From NCBI GenBank assembly GCA_900321715.1, contig ONXC01000004.1, forward strand, positions 37,188 through 101,187: DNA of 64,000 bases. Direction: 5' to 3'. Shown here piece by piece: positions 8,532-19,100 of this stretch. Both the position numbers and the translations under genes were made by a program. Positions within the stretch are counted from its first letter, which is position 1. Every line of letters starts with the position of its first letter. The stretch is from an uncultured Bacteroidales bacterium (GTDB lineage: Bacteria > Bacteroidota > Bacteroidia > Bacteroidales > UBA932). The notes beneath the pieces were generated by a model. It saw nothing but the letters and a program-made list of their open reading frames with translations. It had not been told where the DNA came from and searched no databases.

Positions 8532-9683
8532 TTACTTGCTAACCTTTGAGAGATAAGTGAAAAGATAGATTACGCCGATTGTCATCACGGCAACTGCACC
8601 GGCCTGGCCCACTGCGTCAGAGGCAAAGCCCATGAGGAGAGGGAACACGGTACCGCCGAAAAGGCCCATGATCATAAGGCCGGAAACCTCGTTCTGTTTC
8701 TCGGGCACTGCAAGGAGGGCCTGTGAGAACACTATGGAGAAGATGTTGGAGTTACCGAAACCTACAAGGGCGATAGCTACATAGAGGACGGCCTTGGTGG
8801 TGCCGAAGAACATTCCGCACATTGAAAGGGCCATCATTATGACGCTTGCAATGAAGAACTTGCGGTGGCTGAACTTGGAAAGGATGAAGGATCCGGAGAG
8901 GCAGCCGATAGTACGGAAGATAAAGTACAGGCTGGTTGCGAATCCGGCCTCCGTGAGGGTCATGCCAACCCTTTCCATAAGGAGCTTTGGAGCCGTGGTG
9001 TTGGTTCCCACGTCAATTCCCACGTGGCACATGATGCCAAGGAAGCTGAGGAGCACGATGGGCTTTCCGAGGAGCTTGAAGCACTCGGCAAAACCGGAGG
9101 CTTTGTCGGCCACCTGCTCCCTCTCGATGTTGGAAAGGAGCAGAAGAAGGGCCGCCAGGATGCCGATAATGCCGTAAACCGGGAACAGAACCCTCCAGCC
9201 AAGGCCGAATGAAGGCATGGCTGCAGTTGCGCCCCACATGGCGATGTAAGGAGCCATGAAGGAGGCGATGGCCTTCACAAATTGCCCGAAGGTCATGGTG
9301 CTTGCCAGCTTGTCACCCTTGATGATGTTGGTGATAAGGGGATTGAGCGATGTCTGCATGAGGGCGTTGCCTATCCCCAGCAGGGAAAATGCAGCCAGCA
9401 TAAGGCCGTAGCTCTCTCCGAAGATGGGAAGGATGAGGGAAACCACGGTGACCACAAGGCTCAGGAGCACGGTGTTCTTCCTGCCGATACGGTTCATCAG
9501 GATACCCGTGGGAACGGAGAAGATGAGGAACCAGAAAAATACCAGGGACGGGAAGATGTTGGCGGCCGAATCGCTGAGGTTAAGGTCGGCCTGGACATAG
9601 TTGGAGGCGATGCCCACAAGGTCTACGAACCCCATGGCAAAGAAGCACAGCATCACCGGTATCAGTTGTATTTTCTTATTCAT
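8532..9683 (-). CDS. MFS sugar transporter (probable fructose permease)
   Basis: 383 residues with about twelve hydrophobic segments and no signal peptide, so an inner membrane permease. The loop motif GILMNRIGRKN between segments 2 and 3 is the MFS signature, and the sequence resembles the fucose/glucose permease branch. Its ATG overlaps the stop of the periplasmic GH32 gene in an ATGA arrangement, implying translational coupling. Context suggests it imports the fructose released by that GH32, with the kinase next door trapping it. The specificity is inferred from position. Confidence 0.9.
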   Translation of the reverse strand: MNKKIQLIPVMLCFFAMGFVDLVGIASNYVQADLNLSDSAANIFPSLVFFWFLIFSVPTGILMNRIGRKNTVLLSLVVTVVSLILPIFGESYGLMLAAFSLLGIGNALMQTSLNPLITNIIKGDKLASTMTFGQFVKAIASFMAPYIAMWGATAAMPSFGLGWRVLFPVYGIIGILAALLLLLSNIEREQVADKASGFAECFKLLGKPIVLLSFLGIMCHVGIDVGTNTTAPKLLMERVGMTLTEAGFATSLYFIFRTIGCLSGSFILSKFSHRKFFIASVIMMALSMCGMFFGTTKAVLYVAIALVGFGNSNIFSIVFSQALLAVPEKQNEVSGLMIMGLFGGTVFPLLMGFASDAVGQAGAVAVMTIGVIYLFTYLSKVSK

Positions 9684-11440
9684 TTGGAAAGGGGATAAAG
9701 GGTTACATCGGCCTTGGTGTTGCCGTACATCTTAATGGTGTTGTAGGGAGATGACGGGAACACGAGGTTGGTCATGGAGAAGTCTTCTCCGAATGCCTCT
9801 ATGCTGGCGCTGTCAACAAGGAGCCGCAGTTCCATCTTTCCGCCCACGCGGGTGGGGGCTGTGGTAACTGCCGCAAAGGATTTTGAGAACTTGACGTTTC
9901 CGCTGCCGCGGCGGTCCATTGAGAATGTCTGGACGGCTGCGTCATAGGAGAGGACAACCTGCTCTCCGGACTCGTTGGAAAGCACAAAGGTGGCTCCGTC
10001 TTTCTTGGAAAGGGTGAAGCGGATCACAAGTTCATATGCCTTACGGGCGTTGTCAAAGAGTTCCACGGGTGCCGTGGAGAGGCCAAACTGCACGGGATTT
10101 CCGCGAAGGGCCTCAACTTCCTTTGATGGTGTGCTCTTAAGGATGACCTCCTTGCCTTTTTTTACAAGGCTCAGGTCACGGGGAACTGAATTTGAACTGC
10201 GGAACTGCCTGGTGGGAACGGAGTTTGCGTACTGCCAGTTGCTCATCCATGCAATTGCCACGGTGCGGCCCTCCGGAGCATTGCTCCAGGTAACGGTTGC
10301 GTAGTGGTCCTTGCCGTAGTCCATCCAGCGGGTGACCGTGGGAAGGTCGTCGCACTTGAAGGCCTTTCCGTCGTAGCTGCCCACAAAGTACTGTGTGGCG
10401 CTGCCGCCGAAGGGACCGCCGGGGTTGATATTGAGGATAAGGACCCACTTTTCCTTGCCCTCGAAGGGAAGGCGGACAAGGTCAGGGCACTCCCACACGC
10501 CGTTATGGTTGCCGTATGAAAGGCCGAATGAACTGTCATATGTCCAGTCCTTGAGGTTGTCGGAGCTGTAGAGCTGGACTTCCTGGCCGGCGGCAAGGAT
10601 AACCTTCCACTGCCTGGACTCCTCATGCCAGAAGATCTTGGGGTCACGGAAATCGGGGGTGTCTGCGGCCATAATCACTGGATTCCCGGCATACTTTGTA
10701 AATGTACGTCCGTTGTCCAGGCTGTAGGCTATGCTCTGGGTCTGGTTGTCTCCGTCGGAAGTGTACATTGCAATAAGGGCGTCTTTGCCAAATCCAGCGG
10801 TATTGTCCTTGTCCACGACGGCGCTACCGCTGAAAATGGCGCCAAGGGCGTCCGGAGCAATGGCTATGCCAAGATTCTCCCAGTTTACAAGGTCCTTTGA
10901 GACAGCGTGTCCCCAGTGCATGTTGCCCCAAAAACTGCCATAAGGGTTGAACTGATAGAAAAGGTGCCATTCGCCATCCTTGTAAACCATACCGTTAGGG
11001 TCGTTCATCCAGCCCCATTCAGGGGAGAAATGATATATGGGCCGATATTTCTTTTCACTGTTGGTCAGATCCGGAACCGGTACAGTTGTCATCTCACTCC
11101 AGCAAACATCATCGGAGGGGTCGCGCCTGAGGCTGCGGCCCTGGTTCATCTTGATGTCAAGGATAATTGAACTGCCACCCCACTGTCCAAGGTCCAGGGG
11201 AACAAGGTAGTCTGTCTTGTCAATTGCAAGGCACACGTTTGCTCCAAGGACCTCATTGCCGTTGGAAAGTACCTTTACGCGCGCTTCAGGTGCATTTTCC
11301 TGCACAGGAAGCATCACATAGCGGTCTTTCCCGCTCACCTTCACCATGGTATGGGTGTCGGAGATGTGGTTGATTGTAAGGCTCTGCGCCCCGGCAAGGA
11401 CCGGGAGCAGCAGAGCCAATATTGAAAGCAATCTTTTCAT
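9680..11440 (-). CDS. GH32 fructan hydrolase, periplasmic exo-type
   Basis: 586 residues with a type I signal peptide (LLSILALLLPVLAGAQS). After an N-terminal ~110-residue beta domain comes the five-bladed GH32 propeller with all three catalytic motifs: nucleophile in GWMNDPNG (~143), stabilising Asp in FRDPK (~263), and acid/base Glu in WECPDL (~318). The last ~150 residues form the beta-sandwich typical of the family. It should release fructose from inulin/levan oligomers in the periplasm. Upstream lies only a 20-base gap, but this contains a TATCTTTG box 4 bases before the ATG, so the gene may also be transcribed from its own promoter. Coupled by ATGA to the MFS gene. Confidence 0.94.
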   Translation of the reverse strand: MKRLLSILALLLPVLAGAQSLTINHISDTHTMVKVSGKDRYVMLPVQENAPEARVKVLSNGNEVLGANVCLAIDKTDYLVPLDLGQWGGSSIILDIKMNQGRSLRRDPSDDVCWSEMTTVPVPDLTNSEKKYRPIYHFSPEWGWMNDPNGMVYKDGEWHLFYQFNPYGSFWGNMHWGHAVSKDLVNWENLGIAIAPDALGAIFSGSAVVDKDNTAGFGKDALIAMYTSDGDNQTQSIAYSLDNGRTFTKYAGNPVIMAADTPDFRDPKIFWHEESRQWKVILAAGQEVQLYSSDNLKDWTYDSSFGLSYGNHNGVWECPDLVRLPFEGKEKWVLILNINPGGPFGGSATQYFVGSYDGKAFKCDDLPTVTRWMDYGKDHYATVTWSNAPEGRTVAIAWMSNWQYANSVPTRQFRSSNSVPRDLSLVKKGKEVILKSTPSKEVEALRGNPVQFGLSTAPVELFDNARKAYELVIRFTLSKKDGATFVLSNESGEQVVLSYDAAVQTFSMDRRGSGNVKFSKSFAAVTTAPTRVGGKMELRLLVDSASIEAFGEDFSMTNLVFPSSPYNTIKMYGNTKADVTLYPLSK

Positions 11441-11444
11441 AACC

Positions 11445-11452
11445 CAAAGATA
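11445..11452 (-). promoter_or_regulatory. Possible internal promoter -7 box before the periplasmic GH32 gene
   Basis: On the minus strand the 20-base gap reads TATCTTTG followed by four bases and the ATG. No clear -33 TTG is visible at the usual spacing, so only the -7 element is supported. Confidence 0.45.
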
Positions 11453-11460
11453 GCAAAAAA

Positions 11461-13005
11461 TCAGTACTGTGACACCTTGATGTTTTCCACGTTGACCTCA
11501 CCGTCGTAGGTATTGATGCTCCAGCAGTTTTTCTGGATACCATAGATGCGGTTGGTGTAGGCGCATACGTCGTTGATGTACATCACTACTACGGAGTTGT
11601 CCGTGTAGATGTCCACTTTGTACTTTTTATCTGCAGGGCTGGCGAATTTGTAGCCGTCAACACCCTCGATGAAGCCCTTTCCTTCCTCTCCTTCCTGCTC
11701 GAAGTTGATCTTGCGGTTTGCACCGCCGTCTTCGGGATTCACTACCATGGTGTAGTACTTCTTGGAGTCGGAGCCACGGACCAGGGACACGCCAAACTTG
11801 TCTTCGGTTGTAGCGGTGAAGGAAATGTGGTTGTGGGCGCCAAGACGGTTGTAAAGGGTGAAGCCGTCTCCGTTTTCCAGAATGGTAACTTCCTTTGACT
11901 GGTTGTATTTTGCATCAAGGGCGGGGACTGCGCCTACGGTCAGAGTGCCGTCGGGGTGCTGGATGATCTTGTGGCACACAAGGGCTCCGGACCAGGCGGG
12001 TTCTGAATCGGCTCCTACGTTGATGTTCTTCTCGTGAATGTCTGAACCTATGCGGTAAGGGCACCAGCCCCAGATGTAACGGTCGGTTCCATCAGAAGCG
12101 GTCTTTGCTGCGTAAAAAGCGCGGCTGTCAAGGATGCCTTCCTTGCCGTCGGCCGGCCAGTGGGCGCCGGGGTCTCCAAAGCAGGCCTTGAGATCATTCC
12201 AGGATTTTGCCATCATGTATTTGACCTTGCGGCTCCAGGGGGCGCGGTAGCCTTCGCTGTAAATGAAATACCACCATTCTCCCATCTTGAATACGTCGGG
12301 GCACTCGCACATGCGGTCCCAAACCATATTGAAGGAACCTACGTGAGTCCAGTCCTTGAGGTTGTCGGAGACATAATCCGCAAACTTGAGGTTGCTGGAG
12401 ATCACCATATGCCATTTGCCGTCATCGGCCTTGAAGATCTGGGGGTCACGGAAATCGGTCTTGGAGTAGCCGTCGGTGTCACCCTTGAGTGACCACAGAA
12501 GGTCCTTTGTCCAGGTCTTGAAATCCGGGGAGGTGGCGCGGAGCACCACTTCCCGGTTTGTGCAGTTACCGTTGTGACCGGTATAATAGATGTAGTACAG
12601 CTGGTCGGCTTCGTTAAACACGCAGCAGCCGGTGCCGATAGCGGCATCCTGCTCAAGGATGGACGTTCCGGTAGGAAGGACCTCCCCAAGGGAAACGTAG
12701 TTTGCGCCGTCCTTGGTGCTTACGCCCCAGATGGGGTGGAAGTTGTATGTGCTGTTTATCTCGTATTCCTGGAGATAGAGCACTTTGAACTCGCCGGCCT
12801 TGCTGTCATAGAAGGGCATAGGGTCACCGCAGCGGCCGATGGCCGGGGTGTAGAAGGTGCCGAAGCCTTTTTCATCGGCCGAAGCAAAGTACTCGCTGGT
12901 GCCTTCCCAGTTCTTTGGGGTGTCGCCATAGCTCTCCTTGGTGCAGGAAAGACATGCCGTGCCGATAAGGCTTGCGAAAAGAATTATATTGTAAAAAGTT
13001 TTCAT
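11461..13005 (-). CDS. GH32-like surface lipoprotein of the fructan locus
   Basis: 514 residues. The signal sequence ends in ACLSC followed by TKESYGD, a lipoprotein signal without an obvious Bacteroides surface-export rule I can confirm. The propeller keeps Asp in GRCGDPMPFYD (~61), FRDPQIF (~186) and CECPDVF (~234), so the three catalytic acids appear present, but the first motif is GDPMP rather than the classic NDPNG. A C-terminal beta-sandwich follows. It occupies the place of the surface endo-levanase in the B. thetaiotaomicron levan locus, so it probably cuts polymeric fructan outside the cell. The unusual first motif leaves an alternative: a related clan GH-J enzyme or altered specificity. 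Gap to the upstream binding protein is 4 bases. Confidence 0.82.
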   Translation of the reverse strand: MKTFYNIILFASLIGTACLSCTKESYGDTPKNWEGTSEYFASADEKGFGTFYTPAIGRCGDPMPFYDSKAGEFKVLYLQEYEINSTYNFHPIWGVSTKDGANYVSLGEVLPTGTSILEQDAAIGTGCCVFNEADQLYYIYYTGHNGNCTNREVVLRATSPDFKTWTKDLLWSLKGDTDGYSKTDFRDPQIFKADDGKWHMVISSNLKFADYVSDNLKDWTHVGSFNMVWDRMCECPDVFKMGEWWYFIYSEGYRAPWSRKVKYMMAKSWNDLKACFGDPGAHWPADGKEGILDSRAFYAAKTASDGTDRYIWGWCPYRIGSDIHEKNINVGADSEPAWSGALVCHKIIQHPDGTLTVGAVPALDAKYNQSKEVTILENGDGFTLYNRLGAHNHISFTATTEDKFGVSLVRGSDSKKYYTMVVNPEDGGANRKINFEQEGEEGKGFIEGVDGYKFASPADKKYKVDIYTDNSVVVMYINDVCAYTNRIYGIQKNCWSINTYDGEVNVENIKVSQY

Positions 13006-13009
13006 AACT

Positions 13010-14398
13010 CTACTTGGTCAGGTAGTTAATAGCATTTGTAGTCATGATGGCGATATTCTTGTGGTAGTTCTCCTCATAACCGGCTTCGAAAGTATAGGAG
13101 TACCAGTCATAGCAACCGGAACCTATGCCGATTATACCGCCCTTGCCGTCCTTTGCAGGATACTCCCAGGCTACGACGGCTCCATCGCCGCCAACGCCGA
13201 GGATGGTACCACCGGTGCGGCCGATCCAGGCTGCGTGGTCGGCATAATCACCCCAGTCAGTGCCGATATGGTACTGTGCGGTGGAATTGGTGATATGGTA
13301 TCCTGCATCCGTGCAGAGAACCTTGGCGGGATCGTCACCCATAATGATGCCGGCATACAGCGCGTGGCCGCTCTGGCCATCGTAGATGCGGAAGTCCCAA
13401 GGGCCGCCGCAGAGTTCGGCGCTGTCCTCGTTCTGGCCCCAGCAGTTGTTGGGGGTAGTCCACTCGTCATCTCCTGTGGCGCCGATGAAGGATGCAAGGT
13501 TGGTAGCATACCGGGTAAGGAGGAGCGCTCCGCCGGCTTCGTAGAATTCGCGGATCTGATTCTTGGCATCAATTGCCTCGGGGGCCTTCGCCATGAATGC
13601 GTCGTGTCCGTCTACGCCACCGTCCATGTGGAAGTGCCACCACATTACCTTGCACTCATCAAGATTGATGCTTCCCGATTTGATCTGCTCAAAACTGGCG
13701 TACTGTGCTCCAGGAACATTTGCAAGCATCCACATGCAGGCTTCCTTGGCTTCGGGGTCAAGTTCGTCCATTGTACCGGGGATGCCAAGGAACAGGGCCT
13801 TGGGCTTGTTCAGGACAGTGACGGTCACGGTGTACTCACTGTGAGCGGAGTTATTGTCCACGGTGTAAACAACGGGATTGGTAAAATCCTGTGCAGCACC
13901 TGAAGCGGGTGTTACAGTTGCATTCTTGCTCACTGTGACAACGGGTGCAAGTGAAGTTACGTCCACGCTGCCGGGAACAAATACGTCAATTGTAAATGCT
14001 TCCTGATTGATGATGCCCTGATAGATATCGGCCACTACAAAGTGCGTGATCCTGGCTTCGTCGTGGAGGACGCTGATGGTCCAGTCAATTGCGGCATCGC
14101 CATTTGTTACATGAAGCACCTTGGCGGCGTCCATATTCAGTTTTTGACCAATCTGGACATTGCAGGTAGCACCTTCTGAAACCTTGAGGGCTGTGATTTC
14201 CATGGCTGAAGTTTCATACACTTCAGGGAGACGCACCACTATGCTGCGCTCAGCGAGGTTTATATTGCCCTCATACCCGTCCAGCGCAACGGATTCAACC
14301 AGGCAGTCGCCTTTAAGCTGAAGATCGCTGGTCTGCTTTTTTGTGCAGGCTGCAAGGCAAAGCACGGCAGCCGCGATATATAATAACTTGTATTTCAT
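13010..14398 (-). CDS. Surface glycan-binding lipoprotein, DUF4960-like
   Basis: 462 residues from the ATG at 14398; an ATG at 14410 would add MTTI and is also possible. Lipoprotein signal: MKYKLLYIAAAVLCLAAC. Residues ~25-190 look like two immunoglobulin-like beta domains, the second ending in YTVTVTVLNKP. The remaining ~270 residues (KALFLGIPGTMDEL ... AIMTTNAINYLTK) have an alpha/beta fold that I associate with DUF4960, found in the BT1761 fructan-binding protein. It lies directly after susD, the usual place for a SusE/F-type binding protein. Role: holding fructan at the cell surface for the SusC/D complex. No catalytic motif is recognised. Family assignment is from memory and moderately sure. 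Confidence 0.75.
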   Translation of the reverse strand: MKYKLLYIAAAVLCLAACTKKQTSDLQLKGDCLVESVALDGYEGNINLAERSIVVRLPEVYETSAMEITALKVSEGATCNVQIGQKLNMDAAKVLHVTNGDAAIDWTISVLHDEARITHFVVADIYQGIINQEAFTIDVFVPGSVDVTSLAPVVTVSKNATVTPASGAAQDFTNPVVYTVDNNSAHSEYTVTVTVLNKPKALFLGIPGTMDELDPEAKEACMWMLANVPGAQYASFEQIKSGSINLDECKVMWWHFHMDGGVDGHDAFMAKAPEAIDAKNQIREFYEAGGALLLTRYATNLASFIGATGDDEWTTPNNCWGQNEDSAELCGGPWDFRIYDGQSGHALYAGIIMGDDPAKVLCTDAGYHITNSTAQYHIGTDWGDYADHAAWIGRTGGTILGVGGDGAVVAWEYPAKDGKGGIIGIGSGCYDWYSYTFEAGYEENYHKNIAIMTTNAINYLTK

Positions 14399-14413
14399 AA
14401 TTGTTGTCATTTA

Positions 14414-16141
14414 TCACCAGGAACCTATATTCTGAGTGTAATGGCCATTGGATGCAGCCATCTGCTCTGCGGGGATGGGAAGATACTCATCCTTGTCGGC
14501 GGTAAACTGGGCCGACAGATAGATGGCGCAGTTGTCACCTTCCTCTGCAAAGTACTTGTTGAGGACTGTTGCCGCATCACCCCAGCGTACAAGGTCAAAG
14601 AAGCGTTCGCATTCCAGGCCCATTTCAAGGCGGCGTTCCATCTTCACTATCTTGATGGCCGTCTCCTTGTCATAGGTGCCATTGTAATTGGCCATATAGA
14701 TCTTGGCGCCATAGCGTGAAGGGTAGTCGGAAATCATCTGAGTGGATCCCTTTGCACGGGTGCGGATCTCATTCACAAGGGCAATGGCCTTGTCGGCCTC
14801 ACCAAGTTGTGCATAGGCTTCTGCGCGCTCCAGAAGGACATCGGCATAGCGGAAAACTATGCGGTTCATTGATGATGCCCAGTATGATCCCTTGATGAGG
14901 TATTCACCCACAAGGCCGGGATCTACGTTCTGCTTGAGGCTGATGTAGTAGCCATAGAAACCGTTGCCGCGGCTGTACTGCTGAGTCTCATCCTGGATGA
15001 ACTTCTTGTTGAACATGTAGGGGAGTCCGGGCATGCCAACGGTAAGGAAGAGACGGGGGTCTGCATTGTCTACGGTCAGTTCGTAGTCCTTGTCGTTGAA
15101 GCCGTCAAGGAAAGGAAGACCGTCTGCGCCGGTGCGGAAAGCGTTCACAATGTTCTGGCTGGGCTTGTAGAAGTCGCAGGCGCCGTCAGTCACATTGTTG
15201 ATGCCGGGGCCGATGAGGCCGTAGCTCCAGTTGAGGTTTCCGAATGTGGAACCGTCGTTGCGGGAGTACTGTATTGCCCAAAGGCTCTCGATACCGTTCT
15301 CGTACATTTCCTCAGGACGGAAGTTATTGTGAATGTCCTTCTCAAGGCCGTAGTTGGAGTAGTACTTGGGGTCGGAGTATTCGATAACCTTGTCAAGGTC
15401 GGCCTTCTCAATGGAAGTTACCTTATTAGACTTGGCGTCATCCTGATGATAAGCCTTATACAGATATGCCTTGGTGAGGAAGGCGGCTGCAGATGCCTTT
15501 GTGGGGCGGCCTTTATCGGCCTGAACCTCAGGAAGCACCTTGAATGCATCCTCAAGGTCCCTGATGATGAGTCCCCAGCCTTCGTCGTTGGTGTAGGTTG
15601 TGTTTGACAGCTCGTTATACTGCTCATATGTGAGATGGGTGTCCACCACAAAAGGTATGTTCTTGTACAGGCGCTTGAGGAGGAAGTGTGCATAAGCGCG
15701 CAGGAACTTCATCTCGGCCAGGCGCTGCTCTTTCATGGCGTAGGAGTCATCGCACTCTTCCAGGAGGGCGATGGCGCTGTTCACGCGGGAAAGGCTGTTA
15801 TAGAGGCGCACCCACATGTCGTTGATGTTCCAGTTGGTGGTAAGGACGCCCTGCTGGACTTCCAGCTGGTGGAATACGTCACCGTCGGAGGTTCCGTTGC
15901 CGCCCTTGTAGGCGTCGTCGGAGCGGACGTCGAAGTTCCACATGGAGAAGGAAGAGTTGATGTCTTCCGCGGTGGTGAATATTGCATAGGCCGATACCAC
16001 CATTGCCTCGGCGTTGGCGGGAGTCTTTACCTGCTCGTCACTGAGGGTGCCCTGGGGAACCTGCTCGGAGAGGAGCTTGTTGCAGGAAAGGACCATGCAG
16101 CAGGCGATGCCTGTAAACAGTATGGAAATATACTTTCTCAT
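14414..16141 (-). CDS. SusD/RagB family nutrient-binding lipoprotein
   Basis: 575 residues from the ATG at 16141. A longer frame to 16168 would put nine residues before the signal and overlap susC, so it is rejected. Lipoprotein signal MRKYISILFTGIACCMVLSC. The helical TPR-like body of SusD proteins is recognisable: the N-terminal block with AYAIFTTAED, FLRAYAHFLLKRLYKNIPFV in the middle, RFADVLLERAEAYAQ-like sequence (FRYADVLLERAEAYAQLGEADKAI), and the C-terminal RLEMGLECERFFDLVRWGDA ... YLPIPAEQM. It caps the SusC pore outside the outer membrane and captures oligosaccharide. The gene starts 13 bases after susC, and context marks the ligand as fructan. Confidence 0.95.
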   Translation of the reverse strand: MRKYISILFTGIACCMVLSCNKLLSEQVPQGTLSDEQVKTPANAEAMVVSAYAIFTTAEDINSSFSMWNFDVRSDDAYKGGNGTSDGDVFHQLEVQQGVLTTNWNINDMWVRLYNSLSRVNSAIALLEECDDSYAMKEQRLAEMKFLRAYAHFLLKRLYKNIPFVVDTHLTYEQYNELSNTTYTNDEGWGLIIRDLEDAFKVLPEVQADKGRPTKASAAAFLTKAYLYKAYHQDDAKSNKVTSIEKADLDKVIEYSDPKYYSNYGLEKDIHNNFRPEEMYENGIESLWAIQYSRNDGSTFGNLNWSYGLIGPGINNVTDGACDFYKPSQNIVNAFRTGADGLPFLDGFNDKDYELTVDNADPRLFLTVGMPGLPYMFNKKFIQDETQQYSRGNGFYGYYISLKQNVDPGLVGEYLIKGSYWASSMNRIVFRYADVLLERAEAYAQLGEADKAIALVNEIRTRAKGSTQMISDYPSRYGAKIYMANYNGTYDKETAIKIVKMERRLEMGLECERFFDLVRWGDAATVLNKYFAEEGDNCAIYLSAQFTADKDEYLPIPAEQMAASNGHYTQNIGSW

Positions 16142-16154
16142 GATAAATCTCTCT

Positions 16155-19100
16155 TTAGAATGACACATTGATACCCAAGGTCACGTTGACCGGGATAGGA
16201 TAACCGAAGTTGGGGTTCTCGGGATCCACGCCGGTGAAGGATGCACTCTTCAGGGTGAAGAGGTTCTGGGCCGATACATAAGCCCTCAGGCGTGCCATAT
16301 GAAGGGTTTCACAAACGCTCTTGGGAACGTTGTAACCAAACTGGATGGTACGGAGCTTTGCGAAGGAACCGTTCTCCACGAAGTAGGAGGAAACGCGTTT
16401 CTCGTTGTTGTTGTCCATAGTGCTGACAGCAGGGATGTTGGAAGCCATGTTGGTGGGGCTCCAGGCATCCAGGATGCGGCGACCCTTGTTGAGGTTGGAG
16501 ATGTTGAGGCCGCTCCAGATATCCGTCTGCTTCTTGAAGTCGCTGATTACGTCTACGCCCTGGACACCCTGCCAGAACATGGTGAGGTCAAAGTTCTTGT
16601 ACTGGAGGTAGATATTCAGACCCCAGGTGAAATCGGGAACGGGGGAGTAGATCCACTTCTGGTCTTTCTCGTTGATGACACCGTCCTCGTTGAGGTCTTT
16701 CCAGCGGATACGGCCAAGACCGGCGCCGCCCTGGGCAGCGTGGTTGTCAATCTCGTCCTGGCTCTTGAAGATGCCGTCGTAGACATAGCCTACCTGGGCA
16801 CCCATGGGATGACCCACAACGCTTTCCACACCGTTGCCACCGAAGGTTCCCTTGGCTGCGATGGTCTCAGGAAGCTTGGTCACGGTATTGCTGTATGTGC
16901 CGATATTGCCGGCAATGTCATACTGGAAGTCGCCAATCTCTCCGCGGTATCCGAAGTTGAATTCCAGACCCTTGTTGTCCATCTCACCGGCGTTTATCCA
17001 CTGTGAAGAGCCTTCACCCATCACACCGATGCCGGGCATGAACACAAGGATGTCCGTAGTCTTTTTGTAGTATGCCTCAAAGGAGCCGTAGAGTGCACTC
17101 TTGAACAGACCGAAGTCAAGGCCGATGTTTGTCTGAGTGGTGGTCTCCCATTTGAGGTTGTCATTACCCAGCTGATTGCGCTTGAAGCCACTTGCAAGTG
17201 TGCTGCCTCCGTTGGTACCTGCTATGTCGTAGCTGGTGCCGTAGCTCTGGCCGCCGAATCCTGCCTCTCCGTAGTTGCTCTCGAAGATGGTGTAGCGGGC
17301 AATATTGTCAATTTCCTGGTTACCGGTCTGGCCCCAGCTGGCGCGCAGCTTGAGGTTCTCCAGCCAGTCCACGTTTTCCATGAAACGCTCCTTGTCGATG
17401 CGCCAGCCAAGGCTCACTGAAGGGAATAGACCATAGCGGTTGTTGCGGCCGAAACGGCTTGAACCGTCATAACGGACTGTGACGCTTGCAAGATAGCGGT
17501 CGGCAAAGTTGTAGTTGGCCTTTCCGAAAAAGGAAACAAGCGTGAAACCACCGCCTCCACCATATGCCTCGGCCTCACCTACTGCGGCGTTGGGCCACAT
17601 ATAGTCGGGGTTCAGGACTGCGAAGTCGTAGGCCTTGCCGCTGAACCAGGTGTCGGTTTCACGGTTGATTTCGGTACCCAGGAGGAAGTCTGCGCGGTGC
17701 TGGCCGATTTCCATATTATAGGTAGCCAGGGCGTTCCACATCCATTTGAACCAGTGCTCCTGCTTGGCTTCCACCGCATTGGTGGTAGTAGCCACGGTGC
17801 CTTCCGTAACGGGATAAGTGAAGATACGCTGCATCTTCTGGGAGTAGTCAATGCCGAAGGTGGTCTTGAAGTTCAGACCCTTCAGGGGGTTGACATTAAG
17901 GTAGGCGTCACCGAACATTCTCCAGTATGTATAGCGGTTGTCCTTGTTCCTTGTAAGGCGGGCGAGGGGATTCTCGCGGTCTGCATAACCGCCCACAGGT
18001 CCTGCAAATTCGCCGCTGGTTGTGTAAACGGGAATTGAAGGGTTGAACTGAAGGACATTCTCAAGGAATCCGCCGGGGGCCTGGACCTCGGTTGTACGGT
18101 TCAGGGTGAAGTGTTCTCCGATAGTGATGATGTTCTTGTCATCTATCTTGAGGAGTTTATACTCTGAATTCATACGTGCGCTCAGGCGCTCGAAGTCGGA
18201 GTGCTTGATAATACCGTCGTTTTTGTAGTAACCCAGGGAGAAGAAGGAGTTGCCGCGCTCGGAGCCGTTGCTCAGGGACAGGTTGTACTGCTGGATGAGA
18301 CCGGTGCGGGTTGTCTCCTTGAACCAGTCTGTGTCGCTTGAAGGAGTGGTTCCGGCTGCATCCAGGTACTTGTTCATGCGGACATTGTGGAGGGCGGGAA
18401 CGCCATTGGCGTCATATCCCCAGTCGTAAATGTATCCGAGGGCGTTCATATTGGGGTTGAGGCCGTCGTTGACGTAACCCTGCCACATTACGCGGCCGAA
18501 TTCCTCGGCGTTGAGAACCTGCATGCGGTTTACGTAACTCTGGGCAGAGACGCTTGCGTCAAAGTCCACCTTTACCTTTCCTTCCTTGCCACCCTTTGTG
18601 GTAATGATGATAACACCGTTTGCAGCACGTGAACCGTAGATGGAGGCCGATGCTGCGTCCTTGAGGACCTGGATGGACTCGATGTCGTTACCGTTGAGTT
18701 CATGCATTCCGGCTTTGGTGGGAACACCGTCAATGATGTACAGGGGATCATTGTTGTTGAGGGTGCCGATACCACGGATACGGACTGTTGCAGCACCTGA
18801 AGGGGAGCCATCGGCACTGATGTTCATGCCGGGGACACGGCCCTGGAGGGCTTTTACGGGGTTGTTCTCATTCTGCTTTGCAAGGTCTTCGGTGTTCACT
18901 GTGGAGATGGCACCGGTAAGGTCGGCCTTGCGCTGGACGGTGTAACCAGTGACCACAACCTCCTCAAGCATCTGGGAATCCTCATCAAGGACAACCTCCA
19001 TATGCTCTGCGGCGGGCATTTCAACAGTGACATAACCGATGGATGAAAACTCTATGACGGCGCCCTTGTTTACCGTAAGGACAAAGTTTCCGTCATAGTC

